This document shows positions 46,001 through 60,800 of a stretch of DNA of 64,000 bases, in pieces (position 1 is the first letter of the stretch; each line of letters starts with the position of its first letter). The notes beneath the pieces were generated by a model, which saw only the letters and a program-made list of their open reading frames with translations, was not told the origin of the DNA and did no database searches. The DNA comes from Hybos culiciformis (taxonomy: Eukaryota > Arthropoda > Insecta > Diptera > Hybotidae): assembly GCA_964007475.1 (NCBI GenBank), contig OZ023275.1, positions 36,947,381 to 37,011,380 of the forward strand, given 5' to 3'. Both the position numbers and the translations under genes were made by a program.

Positions 46001-49000
46001 TTAAACTACAGACTTGAATAATATTTCCTAGGAAGTTAAAAAGAAAATAAAAAAAAAAGCTTAATCAAGAAATTTTTATGTATACAAGTAGTTAGTTAGA
46101 AAAAAATAAAACGGAATCTTAAAGAAAAAAAAAATTGGAAATGAATTTGAATAATAAAAATATTTAAATAAAAACAATAATAATGAAAAACATGATTTAT
46201 CTTATGACCGAATGTTCCAGCCAAGCGTGTAGGCTTTGGTTATTTGTTTATCAAAATTATTTGATATATTTATTAATATAATATTGTTAAATTTTTGTAG
46301 TAGGTACATTGATTTAAATATAAAAATTTTGAAGTGTTAATTATTTATTTCCATCAAAACAAAACAAAATTTTAACAAACATTGGTAAAGCTATGTATAT
46401 AAAAAATATATAGATATAGACAAGGCCGTCACGTAAAATCTTTTTTGTTCTTTCAGCTTTGATCATTAATTTAGACTATAACATCATTCAAAGTTTCAAA
46501 AGTGTATATGTACATGAAATCAGAAAATTTTTGAGGAAAATAGTCTGGAAAACAAGCATCAAATTGATTTAAGCAGTCTAATAAAAAACATATTACAAAT
46601 TTCATTTATTATATTTATCTGGTTAAGAATTAATAACATGCATTGCATACATATATTTTTAAATTAAGCCAATTTTAAATTTTCGCATAATAGATAAAAA
46701 TTCTGTTATATTGTTAGCTAAAAACACATTTTTTTTTTTTAAATATAATTGAAATAAATTATAGCGAAAAGTTCAATGATTCATTTATTGAACAAACTAA
46801 AGTCAACTTGTTATGCATATATATTCTTAACGAGATTCTTTATGATTATATGAATTTATGAATTTAGACAATATAATATGAACAAAGTATTAAGCGATTT
46901 ATTTGATTTGTAAATATTTTGTACTTCAGCTATTCAGTTATTTAAAAGGTGAAAACTCCATAGTAATAAAAATCTTAGGCCTTTGCTGGTTCTAAAGTAC
47001 AAATTAAAAAACAGAATCTATAACATTGCCAAATCGAAATTCTTGCATTTATTTTTAACAAAGACTTTTCCAACCAAAAAAGATCATAATTTTTTTATAA
47101 TTTCACTTACATACACAATTCAGTTCATTTTGGTCAATTGACCAAAATAATATTTTTTTATTACACAAAACCTTGTCCTCTATACAGAAAAAAATTAACC
47201 TAAAAAAAAAAAAGAGAGAAAAAAAACCAAAGACTGAACTGGTTCTCCTGATGGTAAATGTTCCCACTCCAAAAACAGGAAAAAAAAATTATAAGAATTT
47301 GTAAAAATTATTTTAACAGATAGAAACAATAACAGAGACGAAAAATTACAGAGACGAAAAATTACAATCAGTAAGGGATCAGATTTTTATAAGTTTTTAA
47401 ACATACAAACTTAGCTTCACATGACATTTGAAAATTTATCAAATTTTAGTTAAATGAACTAGATTTGGTAAAATAAAATAAAATTTAAGAATACAGAGTC
47501 ACTCAATTTGTAAAAACCTTCTGTTAAACTGCGAATGAATATGTTTTTTTTTTTTGTATCAAAAAGATCAAGCAATATTTAAAACGAAAAATGAATTAAA
47601 GTGAAAAAAAAAAGTAACTAAGTATGTATCTTCTTATTGAAGTTGATTAGAGCGCAAAAAAATTATGAATATAAACTTGAAATGTAAATTTTTATTTTTA
47701 TTTTTTTCTTATTAAATTCCTTGCTATAAAATTTAAATTTTTTTTTTCTCTTATTAATACTTTTATATCGAAGAAGATATAAAAATTAAGTTAATAAAAT
47801 ATTTTACAAATTGACCTTGCCAAGGACGTGCAAATCTTCGCACATAAACATTAAAATTTATTGCCCGATACGGAATTTTTTTTTTAGACACATATTATTA
47901 TAAGCATTGCAAAATTATAATAATTATAATATTAAAATAAAAAAAAATTTATAAACATTATATGAATAATATTAAAATATTCAACAGGATTTAAAAATCA
48001 CTTACTTTCTGATATTTTATGTCCAAGAGGAAAAAGAAAAAAAAACTTTTTCATTTATGCCGTACTTTTGATTAGTTTAGTTTTAATTTTTAATGTAATA
48101 TTTGTTAACTTAATTGTTGTGTATACTTCTTGTCCTAAAAAAGCAATGCTAAAGCACTTTCGAAGATAAGAACGAAAGTATTGGAACAAAAGTTAAGATT
48201 TTGAAAAAATTGTATTTTAAAATATAAATATTTTTGAATCAGTGAACAGTTTAAGAGAACAGAATTTTTATAGACAAAAAAAAAGAAATTAATGAATACC
48301 GTCCTTGGAAGATAGACTTAAAGAAAAAGCTTTATGTGCAAAAATTATCATTATCAGTTATTTTTTTCTTTGTTTTTCAAATAAAAATATGTTTATTTAA
48401 TAATTTTTATTTAGAATTGTGGTGATACATTATTTGTCACCTCTGACACAATGATTACGCGTTTTAAAGTCAGGGTTGAATAATGAATTTCATTAACAAA
48501 TCTGTATACAAAAAAATTTTCCAAATCTCATTGATATGGAAAGCTGGCTCTGTGTTTAAATTTTTCCCTCAAGCCATCACTAATTATCAATTAATATTTT
48601 TTGTCTTAAAAACCTTAAAAATCAAGACTTTTGCTTGTTATGATTTCCGTCAATCTAAAAAGTTTAAAAATAAAACAATTCAAGGTAATCAGTTGTCTAG
48701 TTTTAAAAAATGAATTAACACCAACCAAGAGTTGTTTTTTTTTCCTTTTTCTTAATTTTCACGATATTAAAATTGATTGCGAATCAAAACAATAGATTTT
48801 GCTAACATTTAATTTTTTTCTTCAAATAAATTCAGAAAAGCAGTTTAAGTAAAGGTTATGGTAAAATGTAATGAAAAAAATAAAAATAAAATTAAATACA
48901 TAGTTAATGGTTACTTATATTCCAGCAGAAGTATTTGATCATGGATTACTGATTAAGTACTGACATTTATTACATAAACTTATTAAGTATACTGACTGAA

Positions 49001-52000
49001 AACAATGTATAATAAATTTTTGTTCCAAAACAATAACTGGTTAAGACAAAAATTTAATTTAATTTTGACGTTAGAATAAACTTTTTTGTTTTTAACAAAT
49101 TCTATATAACTTAATTATTATGGATTACATACTAGGTGACAAAATTATATTAATAATCGAAATATAAGGAAACACTTAGCAAATATAATTAAGTTTAATT
49201 TTAAATTGTCTTCTTATTATTTCTGTTTTTAAAGTCTTCAAGTTTCTCATTGAATCTCAATAATAATAAAGAAATATTAAGCAAAACAGTGAATTGAATA
49301 AAAATCGTAACTAAATAAACTCAAAATTAGAATATGAAATGTATACTAGTAATTATCTCTACTTAAAATAATAAGATTTTAGAATTTTTTATGCTAGGTA
49401 TAAAATATATTTTAAAAATCTTAATTATAATAAGAGATTTTTTTGCGGAAATTTCATTCAGAAATGAATATAAATAATATCTTTGCTAATGAAACAAGGT
49501 AAATACTGTTGTTTTTGTACTTTCGACAATTTTTTTTTTATTATTAAATCTGGTTTTTTTAACATTATTTTTATTATATTAGATTTGTTTTTTTTTTTTT
49601 CCTCTCTCTCCAAAATCACACTTATCCAATTTTCTAGGTCATATACAAATATTTTTATTATTCTGATCAAAGTATATTATATATGTACGGTATGTGGTTT
49701 TATATATTTCTTTCACTATTATTTTTCCTATAATTTTTTTTTGATCTGTAAGATCTGTAAATTCCAATTTTATTCATTGATCAAAATTTTTAATTTATTA
49801 AAAGTTTAATTTATAATTTTTAATGTTCAGATTTTATTGGCTCAAAAAAGAAGTTATAAGTTACATCTATGTATAACAAGAAATAACATTAATCTGGTTT
49901 TTAATTAAATAATATATACATAATAATATTGGCACTATACTGTACGAAAAAAAATTAAGTTATTACAAAAAAAAAAGAAATATTTTTCACTCGGTTTTTC
50001 TTTCTTTTATTTTCTTCTTTTTTTTTTTTTTGAGGTAAGTAGATATTTTTATTTTACACTTTAAGTGCAATATTACTTAAAATATATTAATAATGAAATA
50101 AAACAGGTGAAAATCTTGATATAATTGCGATTATAATTACTATAGTTTCAAAAAAGGCAAAGACAATTTGAAAATTATGACTTTAAAATGAAATGTAAGA
50201 AAAAAAAAAATCATTCTAAGATTAAAATCCTCAATATTTTACAATTTAAAAAACAAAAAAAAAATTAATGAAAATAACAATATCGTGACGGGCGAAAGAA
50301 AAAACTTAATTATACTCTTAGTTTTAAGTTATTATCTTTTAAACATAATTTTATTCGATTTTACTTGATTAAGAGTGTCATTTAAAAAGAAAGATCGATG
50401 ATAAGAAAATTTATATAAAATACAACAAACATCAAAGTAAAAACTCTAAACAATATTGAAAAAAGAAATAGTAAAATTGATTCGTGGATAGATATAGACT
50501 TTCTTCAGCAATGCTAAGTTCTGGCATTTCGCAATCTTTTCATTTATGTACCGATAGAGCCAGATTTTTAGTTATTTGAATAACAGAAGCAGAATGGCAT
50601 TTAAATTCTTTATATTTAATGTTAATTAAAATATAATAATTTTTTTCCAACAGGAAATACATTATTTTGTAGTTTTCGATGCGAATGATTTATTCAGTAC
50701 TTATGCGTCTTTCTTAAATATCTTTAATTTTATGCTGCTAACTAACCATATTGTATTTTTACTCAATTGTACGAATTAGGAAACCGGAGGTTTTTCTTCA
50801 TTATGAAAAATCTAAAAACTGAATAAAAATTCAGGAAGCTATGTAAAGTATTTTTTTATTTATTTTTTTTTATTTTATAAAAACCGTAAAAAATTCTGTC
50901 ACATTTCAATAATTATTTGGTAACGCAGTTTAAAGAAGAAAAAAAAATTCAAGCTTCATTAAATATAAAAACTGTTGAAAACAATTTCAAATAAAAGTAA
51001 GTAAGTTTTTTTTTCTTACTTTTTGATTAAATTCCAATTTATAACTTCATACAAGTTAATTGCCACAATTCAATTTTCTTTGGAAATTGAAATAGATTTG
51101 AAAACATCATAGACTATCCATAATAAATTAATTGCGGAAGTCACATTAAATATGAATTAAAAGTCTTATAAATTGTAATAGAATTCTGTTAAAGAGTTGC
51201 GATTGCCAATTAGGGAAAATGGGTACTTACGTTCCGTAAAAACCGATACAAAAAAATGTCTGCAATATTAATTTCATGAATTATTTGCTAAAAGATACTT
51301 ACTATTAATAAGTAGAAATATTAAATTTAATTATTTTTCGCCCGAGAAAAATATTTTAATATTCTAATTTTGTATTAAAATTTTTCATGTTTGGGAAGTA
51401 TTTAAATGTATTGAATAGCCATTCGTTGAATAATCATTATGGAAACAAAATGAAGTTGATAAGTTGAAAAATTTTCTTAAATATCATATTAAGTTAGATT
51501 TTGAGCGATAAACTAGAGTACTAGACCAATAACTTACTTTTATAACTCATAGTACTCAATTAGATTTAAATCAATACTTCGATGTGCACTATTTGTTAAG
51601 TGTACAATTCATTATTCTAATTATTTGATTTCGTAAATCTCTAATATAATTCTTTGATTAGATCCATTCAACGAAATTTATTACGATTGAAGTTTTAAAA
51701 ATTATATAATTCCATAATAATCAAAAGTACACAAAAAGAATTTTAAGTTATTTATTATACTTAACTCTTTTCTTTTTTTTTGTAACTTATTTGTATCTGT
51801 TTTATATATTTAAAATGTGTTGCTAAATGAATTTTAAATTCAATAAAAGATTATAGAGTCCAAAGTGAATGGGATTTTTGAAGAAAAGTAATACGATTGC
51901 ATAAATATGTGTTTATTATATATATAGGTAATAATAAACTTTCGTTTTATTCTCATTTTTAACAACTGCCAATTTATTTAGTTTTTGTTAATAATTAAGA

Positions 52001-55000
52001 AAGTACTTAGTGAAGTTATTTTTTAATTTTTTCGTGTATGGGGGTAATTTAATTTAAAAGTAAATTGAAGTGAAATTCTGTGAAATTCTTTATTTAATTA
52101 TTTATTAAGTATGTATTATAAAAATTTATTACTTGCGATTTTTTTTATCAATAAAAATGATGAATAAAGTAGGTATATTAAATAATAAATCGTTTCCATC
52201 AATTTAAATTCAAAATGATATTAAGTTAATTCTTTCGTTAATTTGTTAAGATTTGAAAACACGCAAAAATGCACCAGGGACTACTGACAGAATTATTTCT
52301 TAAATAAGAATTATTACCAAAAATAATATAAAGTGTAGAAGAGTCGCAGTGTATTGGAAAAAAGGACGTTTAGTACGTTCACCTTAATTTTGTAGTTCAT
52401 TTTACGTTTTTGAACTATCTTTTTATTATTTTTAATTAATGTTTATACTTACGTCACCCACCTTCTTTTGAACTTTAAAATTCCTTCAAATAATCTATAA
52501 AAACATACGTAATCTAATCTTAATCTTCAGTCAATGATCTTGAATTGATTTCCAGACAAAAAAAAAATTACATCGAGTTATTGCAAACATGAACTAAAAT
52601 TTCAAAAACATGAAACTGTAGTTTATTTGAAGATAAAGCTCTTCATTTGTTAATTTTTCTAAGCAAAACAATAAATAAAAAAAAAAAACTTTGACCACTT
52701 TAAAACGTACAATTTTCTAACCTATCCAACCATAGAGAAATGGTTTTTTAATGAATTTTAATGTTAAAAATGAGTGAATGAACAAAAAAATTCATAAAAT
52801 TTATATATTTATTATACAAGTAGTTATGTTTATGTACAACATCCATATTATATGAAATTATGTAGGAATATTTGATTTATAAAGTGAAAGAATAAATCAT
52901 AAAAGTTTTAAAATTACAGGTGTAAATGGTAAATGAATGAGGAAATAATTTATGAGTTTTTCTACCTTATTAAATATATGAAAATATCTTCGTTGATGAA
53001 AAACGTTATTAAGAAATTTCACAGTTTTGTTCTAAGAAAGCAAACCTCTACGTATATAAGGTATTATATAAGTATATATTTGTATTATATAGTTTTTATC
53101 ACGATAGAAAATAATTTGCATGCAAATAAACGTATTTCATTTTTTAAGGTGTTATTCCAATGGGAAAAACTTATTCCTTTTAGTTGTTCCGTATAAAAAT
53201 AAATTACTTAATTAAAAAGATCTTATTTTTAATTTCAGTCAATTTTTACACTGAAAGACACAACTAAGAGCAAATAATGTTTTAATAAAGAGTTGTTATA
53301 ACTAATTACAAACAGTTCCAATTTTTGGTCCCCCAAGCAAATTCCTGTACTTAGGTGCGTTTGTTAGTAGCTATGTTCGAAAAATGTTATATTACTAAGA
53401 ACAAAAACAAAAAGCATAAAAAATTTTCCGACAAAAATTCAATTAAAAAAATTATCTGTTTTTGTTTGTTTGTTATATATACTCACTTAGGCTAAATAAA
53501 CTTTAAAAATAGATCATAACTTTTTATCAAGCTTTTTATACTTATCAAGATTATATTCACATAGATTGAAACAATTTATACCAAAAAAGGTAAACACTAA
53601 AATTACAAAACAAATAGTAATATGTTTTTTTTTTTTTAATTTTTTAAATTAATTATTTAATTGATTTTCTTTCGAAAATTGAAAACCTTGAAACTTTTAT
53701 TTGTTCCAAAAAAGGTCTTTTTTCTTTGTTAGAAGATACCCAATATACTTATAAATTTTTATATAAAAACAAACATAAATGTAATAATTATACATTATAT
53801 ACTTTATTTTTTGTTTAATATTAAAAAGTTTCTATAAGTTTTATATAAAGTTTCCGATTTCTATTGTTTTATCATATTTTTATATTTAGAATTTTCAATT
53901 ATACTTACTTATAATTCGGTTGTTTTTTATTCAATTATTTGGCTTATATGGTACAAAGTTATGAGTTTTGACTGAAAACTTTATCCAAAATCTGGGTACA
54001 GGTGAGGGTATATGTGAGTAAAAAATCAGGTTCTTAAATTTCTATGCTTTTTATTAATCAAACTGTACAACTTACATATGTATATATAACCTCGTATATA
54101 ACTTAATATGAATTTTTGAATAATTAAGTAAAAGTGTTTGTTATTAAATTGATAAGCTTTCTAATTTAAATAAACATAATGAATTCTTCTTAATTTGTCC
54201 AAAATTAATTCTTAAGAAAATCACTAACAACCTCGCTAACAACAAGTAAGTATTAATAAAAAAAACCATTTGAAGACTTTTAAACAACTAATTAAATTAA
54301 TTTTTATTCAAAATATTGAGACAACTATATAGTTAAAAGAAAATTATATAGGAAATTTATTTATTAATTGATTTTTTATATGTTTTCAATTTTAAAAATA
54401 AAAACCGAGATAAAAACTATGAATATATTTGAATAAATTAATTTTATAGTGATTTAGTGTTGTTGTAAAAAAAATTTATGATCAGTAAAAATTGACAAAG
54501 TTTAAAATTCTTTAAATTAAATTATGTCATATATCAAGTTAAATACAAAAATTAAATATACCCGGAGCAAAAAGTTGTAATTTTGCCACCATGATTGGTT
54601 TAATGAATAATTTTTCTACTTCTAGTTAAAGATTGGGCATATAATTGTTTAAAGGAAAGAATCATACTACCGGATGCTAATACTACCGGATGCTACCTAA
54701 TACCGTTAACTACTAGTTTTGATACTTAGATATAAGTACCGAAGTATACATTATTGTTTTTTATACCTTATTATATATATTATTAAATAGGTAGGTACTT
54801 ACAAGTGTCGTTTAAGAGGAATTTTAGTGTTGGCAAAGAAATTGAAAATTATAAAGAATTTACTTGCACTTTAGGACTATTCACATATTCTCAGAAAAAC
54901 AGTTACATAGGAATTTCTAGATTTTTAAATAAAAACGTAGAAAAAATTTGAGAAAGAAATATATAGTCACCGAGATTGTCACGCATTTAATTTATGTGTA

Positions 55001-57505
55001 ATCCTTTTTTATTTTTACAAAAAAAAATTCTCAACTTTAGTAAAAAGGAACAAAAAAAACATAGCAAATTCAATACAATGTTGCCATTTTTCTCAAGGAT
55101 ATAACCATACATCGAGCCAGATACCTTTTATTATTTTTATATAAGGACATCTGTTTTAAAAAACAAATTCATATTTTTTGTGTGTGTACAAAACAGGGTA
55201 AAAAACTAGTATTTCTGATTTTAATATAATATAAGTAGTAAAATATACATATTCCTTTATTTAAAAGGTATTTTTATTTTCTAAGGTTTTTATCATGCAA
55301 AATCAACTTCCCTTATGCGAAAAAATTTCTTGAATTTCCGCAAAACAAAAAAAAAATATGGAATTGAAGTATGAAGCCCGTTTTCAGAATTTTGTTTTAT
55401 TTTAGTTTATTTTAGTGGCGGACGGATGGACGGACGAACATTCAATGAAAACATATTTAATCGTTTTAACATTTTTGATGGGAAAGGGCTACTAAAAAAC
55501 GTACCACTTAATTTTCATTTTTTTAAATTATAATACAACGTAAGTAATTAAAATATCCCTTCTTAATAAAAAAATAAAAAAAAGTGTAATAAGGAACGAA
55601 AATCAATATAGGTTTTAGTTTTATTTTATATTTATAGGACGTTATTGTTGTTGCATGATTCAAACGACGACGTCTATGCGGAATGTAAATCCAACATACC
55701 TACTTATATAAATTTACTCTAATCACGCAAAATGCACACACGCTATAATAACTTTCCACTAATAATAAAAATTTATTAGTTAAAAAAAGTAAAACAAGAT
55801 TTTTATCGTATGTTTACGTCTAACTATTTAGGTCTATGTATAATTTCATTGACATTAAAATGAAACAAAACATGTTCTGAAAATTTGGGTTCGACTTCGA
55901 TTTCAAATGAATTAACAAAGTTGGTCAGATTTCAGAGAAATGTATAAGGATTTTATTGCATAGAAATTATTGTCAGAATATAAAATGCATTGAAAATGAT
56001 ATGCAACAAAGTTAATATTTATTATAAATTATAAGTAAGTACTACAGCTATTGGAGAGTATGTACATACTTATACTTACTTACTTGAAGTTATATAAGTA
56101 TAATATTATTAATAAGAATATACCTCAGAGTACTTACCTATACTTATTTTATAATTCATTTGAATTATAATAATTGAATAAATAATTTTGAAATTTTATA
56201 GCATCTTAAACTCTCTAATTTCAATTTTTTTTTTCTTCAAATAATTGCTAAGAACAATTTAATGAAAAAGATACTTGTTATTATTCTTATTATTTTTTTT
56301 ATAGTTAAGTTACTTTCAAAATGCGTAATTTTTCGATATTTTTTGTTTTCTTGTTTTTATTTGATATTAATTATTTTTATTATTAAATAATAAAAAAAAA
56401 AAGTTTTTGTAAATAAGTCTGACCTTGAAAATATTAGTTATAGTTAATATCTAAGTATTTACCGGTATTTACCTGGTACTTGACGGTACCAAAAGTTATG
56501 AAAAAGAAATGTATCTATACCTTGGTATCTTCAATCTTTTTTTGTTCGCAATTTTTTGATGCTTTTACTTAGGCAAAAAAAATGATTCTTACATTTATAA
56601 ATTACATTAAATTAAATAAGTTTTACACAATTTTATTGATTTTTATATCGCATTATGGATTTTTAAATTAAACAGATTTTGCATATTTAAGTAATTTTAG
56701 TTCCAGATTTATGATGTCAAAGAATTGTAATAATGCGACGAAAGTTTATTGAAAGAAGAAACATAAGTTAGTATAATAAAAAATAATGTAAAACCATAAT
56801 CTGAGATCCTTAGTTAGACATTTTTATTGAATCTGAATCTGATGATTAGCATATACAAAAGCCCACAAAATACCGAAACTTTGAACTATCTTTCTCTAAC
56901 TAATTATAATATTTAGTTATTATAACTACAATAGTAGTAAGCTTTTGAAAAAAAAACTACAAAAACAAATTTAATTATTAGTTCCTAAAATAACAGTAAA
57001 TAATTTTATCGCCATTTGAGTTAATATAATCAACATTAGATAAATATACAGAATTTGTGAAAATAACAATTAGTCTCGTTAATTTTAATTGAGAACTGTT
57101 TACAGTGTTGGTCTTCTTAAAAAAAAATTGTTCCATATGGAAACATTATGTTTATTAATAAAATGTTGAGTCATTGAAGGAAATTCGCAAATAAAAAATT
57201 TATAAAATTTACTCGAAATTTACCTATAAGTACTCACATAAATAAATTTGAAAATAAGTGATGATACAAAATTTAACTTAGTTAGTATAACCTAGAATAT
57301 AGCTATAGTGTAGTGCTTAATAACTAAATATATTATGTATGTATCATGCTTTATTTACATAAGTAGTTCTTCATAAATTCGGGTTAAGAGCTTTTTGTAT
57401 TGCAGTAAAACCATGATAATTAAAAAAAAATTTGAGTAAGTATACAGAGATAAGATATTAAATACTTATTTGTTGGAAAGATTGTGAAGATAAAAACCAT
57501 AATAC
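43040..57505. other. AT-rich non-coding stretch right of the retrotransposon
   Basis: About 14.5 kb without a convincing gene. Frames such as 49483-49809 (+, 108 codons) are F/I-rich chance frames. Small repeats include two copies of CAGAGACGAAAAATTA at about 47333-47365 and two copies of ATACTACCGGATGCTA at about 54664-54696. A 22-bp palindrome is listed separately. A GC-richer scrap GGCGGACGGATGGACGGACG lies near 55417-55436 and may be a decayed transposon fragment. Confidence 0.5.
47127..47148. repeat. 22-bp perfect palindrome
   Basis: The arm ATTTTGGTCAA is followed by its exact reverse complement TTGACCAAAAT with no spacer. It contains two GGTCA half-sites facing each other two bases apart, reminiscent of nuclear-receptor half-sites. 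Confidence 0.6.
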
Positions 57506-57509
57506 ATAA

Positions 57510-57888
57510 CGTCGGTCGGCGACGCAAACCTCGTAAGTCTGTTTTTGAAAATTTTACAGGAGACACAAAAAACTGTATTATTCTTATTATTATAATTAGC
57601 ACAAAATTGCTTAAGATTGGCCAATTTCGAAGCGATATGGATTGAATAAAATCTGTAGCTTCTTACGAAGTACATTATCTTAGTTTCAAAAATGTGCAAG
57701 GTTTGGCCAGAAAAGCTCCCCAACTAAATTTTCGATTTTTTTTTTTTTTGACAATAAAAGTGCGTAAAAAATATTTAGAGAGTTTTTATGAATGTAGATC
57801 GACGCAGATCAACAAAAAGGACAGGAATATGTAAAAAAACACGTTTTGTAAAAAACAAGACTTACGAGATTTGCGTCGCCGACCGACG
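57510..57888. mobile_element. MITE with GC-rich 37-bp inverted repeats
   Basis: The left arm 57510-57546 and right arm 57851-57888 are inverted copies with one substitution and one 1-base indel, beginning CGTCGGTCGGCGACGCAAA. ATAA flanks both sides (57506-57509 and 57889-57892) and may be the target duplication, although such short AT words are weak evidence. The arm itself contains CGTCG...CGACG, a small palindrome. The 379-bp element encodes nothing recognisable. The superfamily is unknown. Confidence 0.75.
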
Positions 57889-57892
57889 ATAA

Positions 57893-60800
57893 ATGCATGT
57901 ACACAAACTTAGTACTGTTGTACTTTTATTTATTAAATTATTAAAATTATATAAAAATTAGTTCCATTGAAAAATTTATTACTTACATCGCACGAGACCA
58001 AAAAAAAAGTTATGAAAATAGTGAGATAAATTATGTATTAAATACACTAATTATTTTTTTTTATTTTTCTGTGATACACCATTTGCTCATTGGATTTTTT
58101 TCAGTGTCTCAACCAAAAAAAAATTATGTCTTTAATTTTTTTACTTAAATGGTTCATATGACTAATACTTAGAAGTTTCCTTAATAAATAAATTTATTTA
58201 TGACCAAAGAAGGTTTATAACCAAAAAAGATTTGCGACTAAAGGGTGGTAATTTTTCATACAAATCTGAAGAACGAAAAAAATTTATGATCAACCCTATG
58301 TTTTTAATTATTTTTTTTTTAATTTAACGACTTAATGTCTTAATGTTTTATGAGTTACGAGTACGGCTGGAATTTGGATTTAAATATTTTTTATCTGTTG
58401 ATAGCGAAACTTGTTTAGTAAATAAAATTTGAGATTTGTCTATCTGAACTTTATAACTAAAAAGGCCGAAATGTTTTATACTTATTAATACGTAAGCTGT
58501 TAAATTTACTTGTCAAGCTACTTTCAAAATTAAGTTATTAATTAAAATAATTTTTTTTAGTTTATAAATATCTAAATATTTTTAAGCAAAATTCTAATTC
58601 ATCTACTGCAGGCTATTTTTAATTCAAAATTATTATACGTATACCTAAGCTTAAGTAGGTACCTATATTTATAAATTAAAATATAATACATATACCTAAA
58701 CTATACAGTAATATATAAGTATTTAGTATTTAATTCATAACCTTTGAATTGTACAAAAAAAAAAAATCATTGCATGATTTTATCTTGCTTGACTGAATTT
58801 ATTTATTTTTATTCATATTACCTTTGTAATTAGTTTCATATAAATTTTTATGAACTTCAACAATGAATTCCGAAAACATTTTTATTCATTCAGCTAAAGT
58901 AGTACAGGCACCTATACCTCGGTTAGGTACCTATATTCAAATTAGATTTTATTTTGATTTCGAATTAACATAAAAATACTATTACGGATCTTGTATAATT
59001 AGGTTTTGAGGGTAACTTACTATCACAACCAATACAAGACATAAGCTAAACTAAACCACTCACCTTTTCGTTTGTTTTTTGAACAAAAATCTTTAGTTAT
59101 CCAGGCAGCAAAAATAAGTTAATCCAAAATATTTATTATTGAAATAAAAATAAAATTTATTTTATTTCGATTTTTTACTTTTTTTTTTCAAAACTTTTGT
59201 AATTTTTGTATCTTTTTGAAATTTAAAAGTAAACAAATAGATATTAATTTATTTTTTTTTTGTTATTTTATTATTTTACTTCTTTTTTATACTATGTTCA
59301 GTAAGCAAACTAATGAAGATAACGGTTTGTAATGGTAAAAATACGTTCTTCTTGTTTTATATGAATTTTCTTTTTTATATATTTTATTAATATTTATTCC
59401 AAATTGAATTCGTATCGTATTTTTTTTTTTTTTAATTCTTATGCTGAAAAAAAAAGTTTTTTTTATGTGAAAAATTCTTTGGCAAATTCCAAAATATATT
59501 TATTTTTTTTTTTAATTTAATAAAAAAAAATTATCCGAAGCACGAGATACGACAAACCTACACCACGAATGTTTTGTTTATTTACTAAAAAAAAATTATT
59601 TTGAGTATTATTGAATGAAACATTAATTAGGGTTACCATTCATAATGAACTTATTTTTCCAAGGTTATTGCAATAGCAAACCTTATAAATCCTAAGCATT
59701 GAAAAAATAATTTACTTTGTGAATGATGGAAAAAAAATATTTTAAATTTCAATTAAGCCAACATGGTGTTATAAATATACTTGAATATTTCTTATGCAAT
59801 AATACTGTAAAGAAATGACTTCAAATTAAGCGTAAGCCTTTTTGCTGGAATTAAAAGTAAATAAAATAATCTTTTAATTTTTCGCGATCCATATAACGAA
59901 ATAAATGTACATATCGATATCGTAAATAACCGATGTAGCATATTTTAGTTTTTCATTCAATACAACAACCAATATATAAATTCCATTTTTGAGCGAATTA
60001 TGTTTTGGTACATTTTTTCATTATAAATTGTACTGGAAAAGGTGAATATTTGTTCTGTTTCATTGTTACATGACTTTAAATCACCGTTGCCGTTTTGTTT
60101 TTTTTTTTTTTATTTTAAATATTTTATTCATTAAAATTGAAGCTGGAAAATAAAAGTATTTTCAAAGAAGGAAAATTGGGTGAACCATATAAAAATAAAT
60201 AGCTGATAAGTCATAGAAAAATAAGAGATTGGATTGGAACTATTATATTTGGAAAATACCTACACCATCTCTAGTTTAATAAACTTTTCCAACAAATTTT
60301 GTGTTGTATCTCGTTTGGATAATTTTATAAGTACAAGTTTACTCTTTGGTCCTATTATGATCATAATGAAATATATACCTGTATATATTTTTTAAATTAA
60401 ATAAAAAACATAATTATTCAATTAAATCAGTAATTTATTTTAAATCAAATAATAATTTATTTATTATTATTTTTATTTATTTATTTATTTTTTTTTTTTC
60501 ACAATTTTCATTTCAAAGTCTTTCAAGTTAAGACTAGGCAAAATATAAAATTTTCTATTTAAATTTTATGAAAAAAGAAATTGTATTTAAAAATTCTTAA
60601 AATTAATAATAATATTCTATTCTATTTTACTATCTACTGATTTTAAAAATAATAATTTATTAAGTAATTTTAATGGTTTTTAAGTAAATATATGTATATG
60701 TAAAATACAAAATATTTTTTAAATAATTTTTAAGTCGAAAAGTATTTTGTTAATAAATTATGTTCTATACATGAAATTGTTGCATCATGACGAGTTAAAT

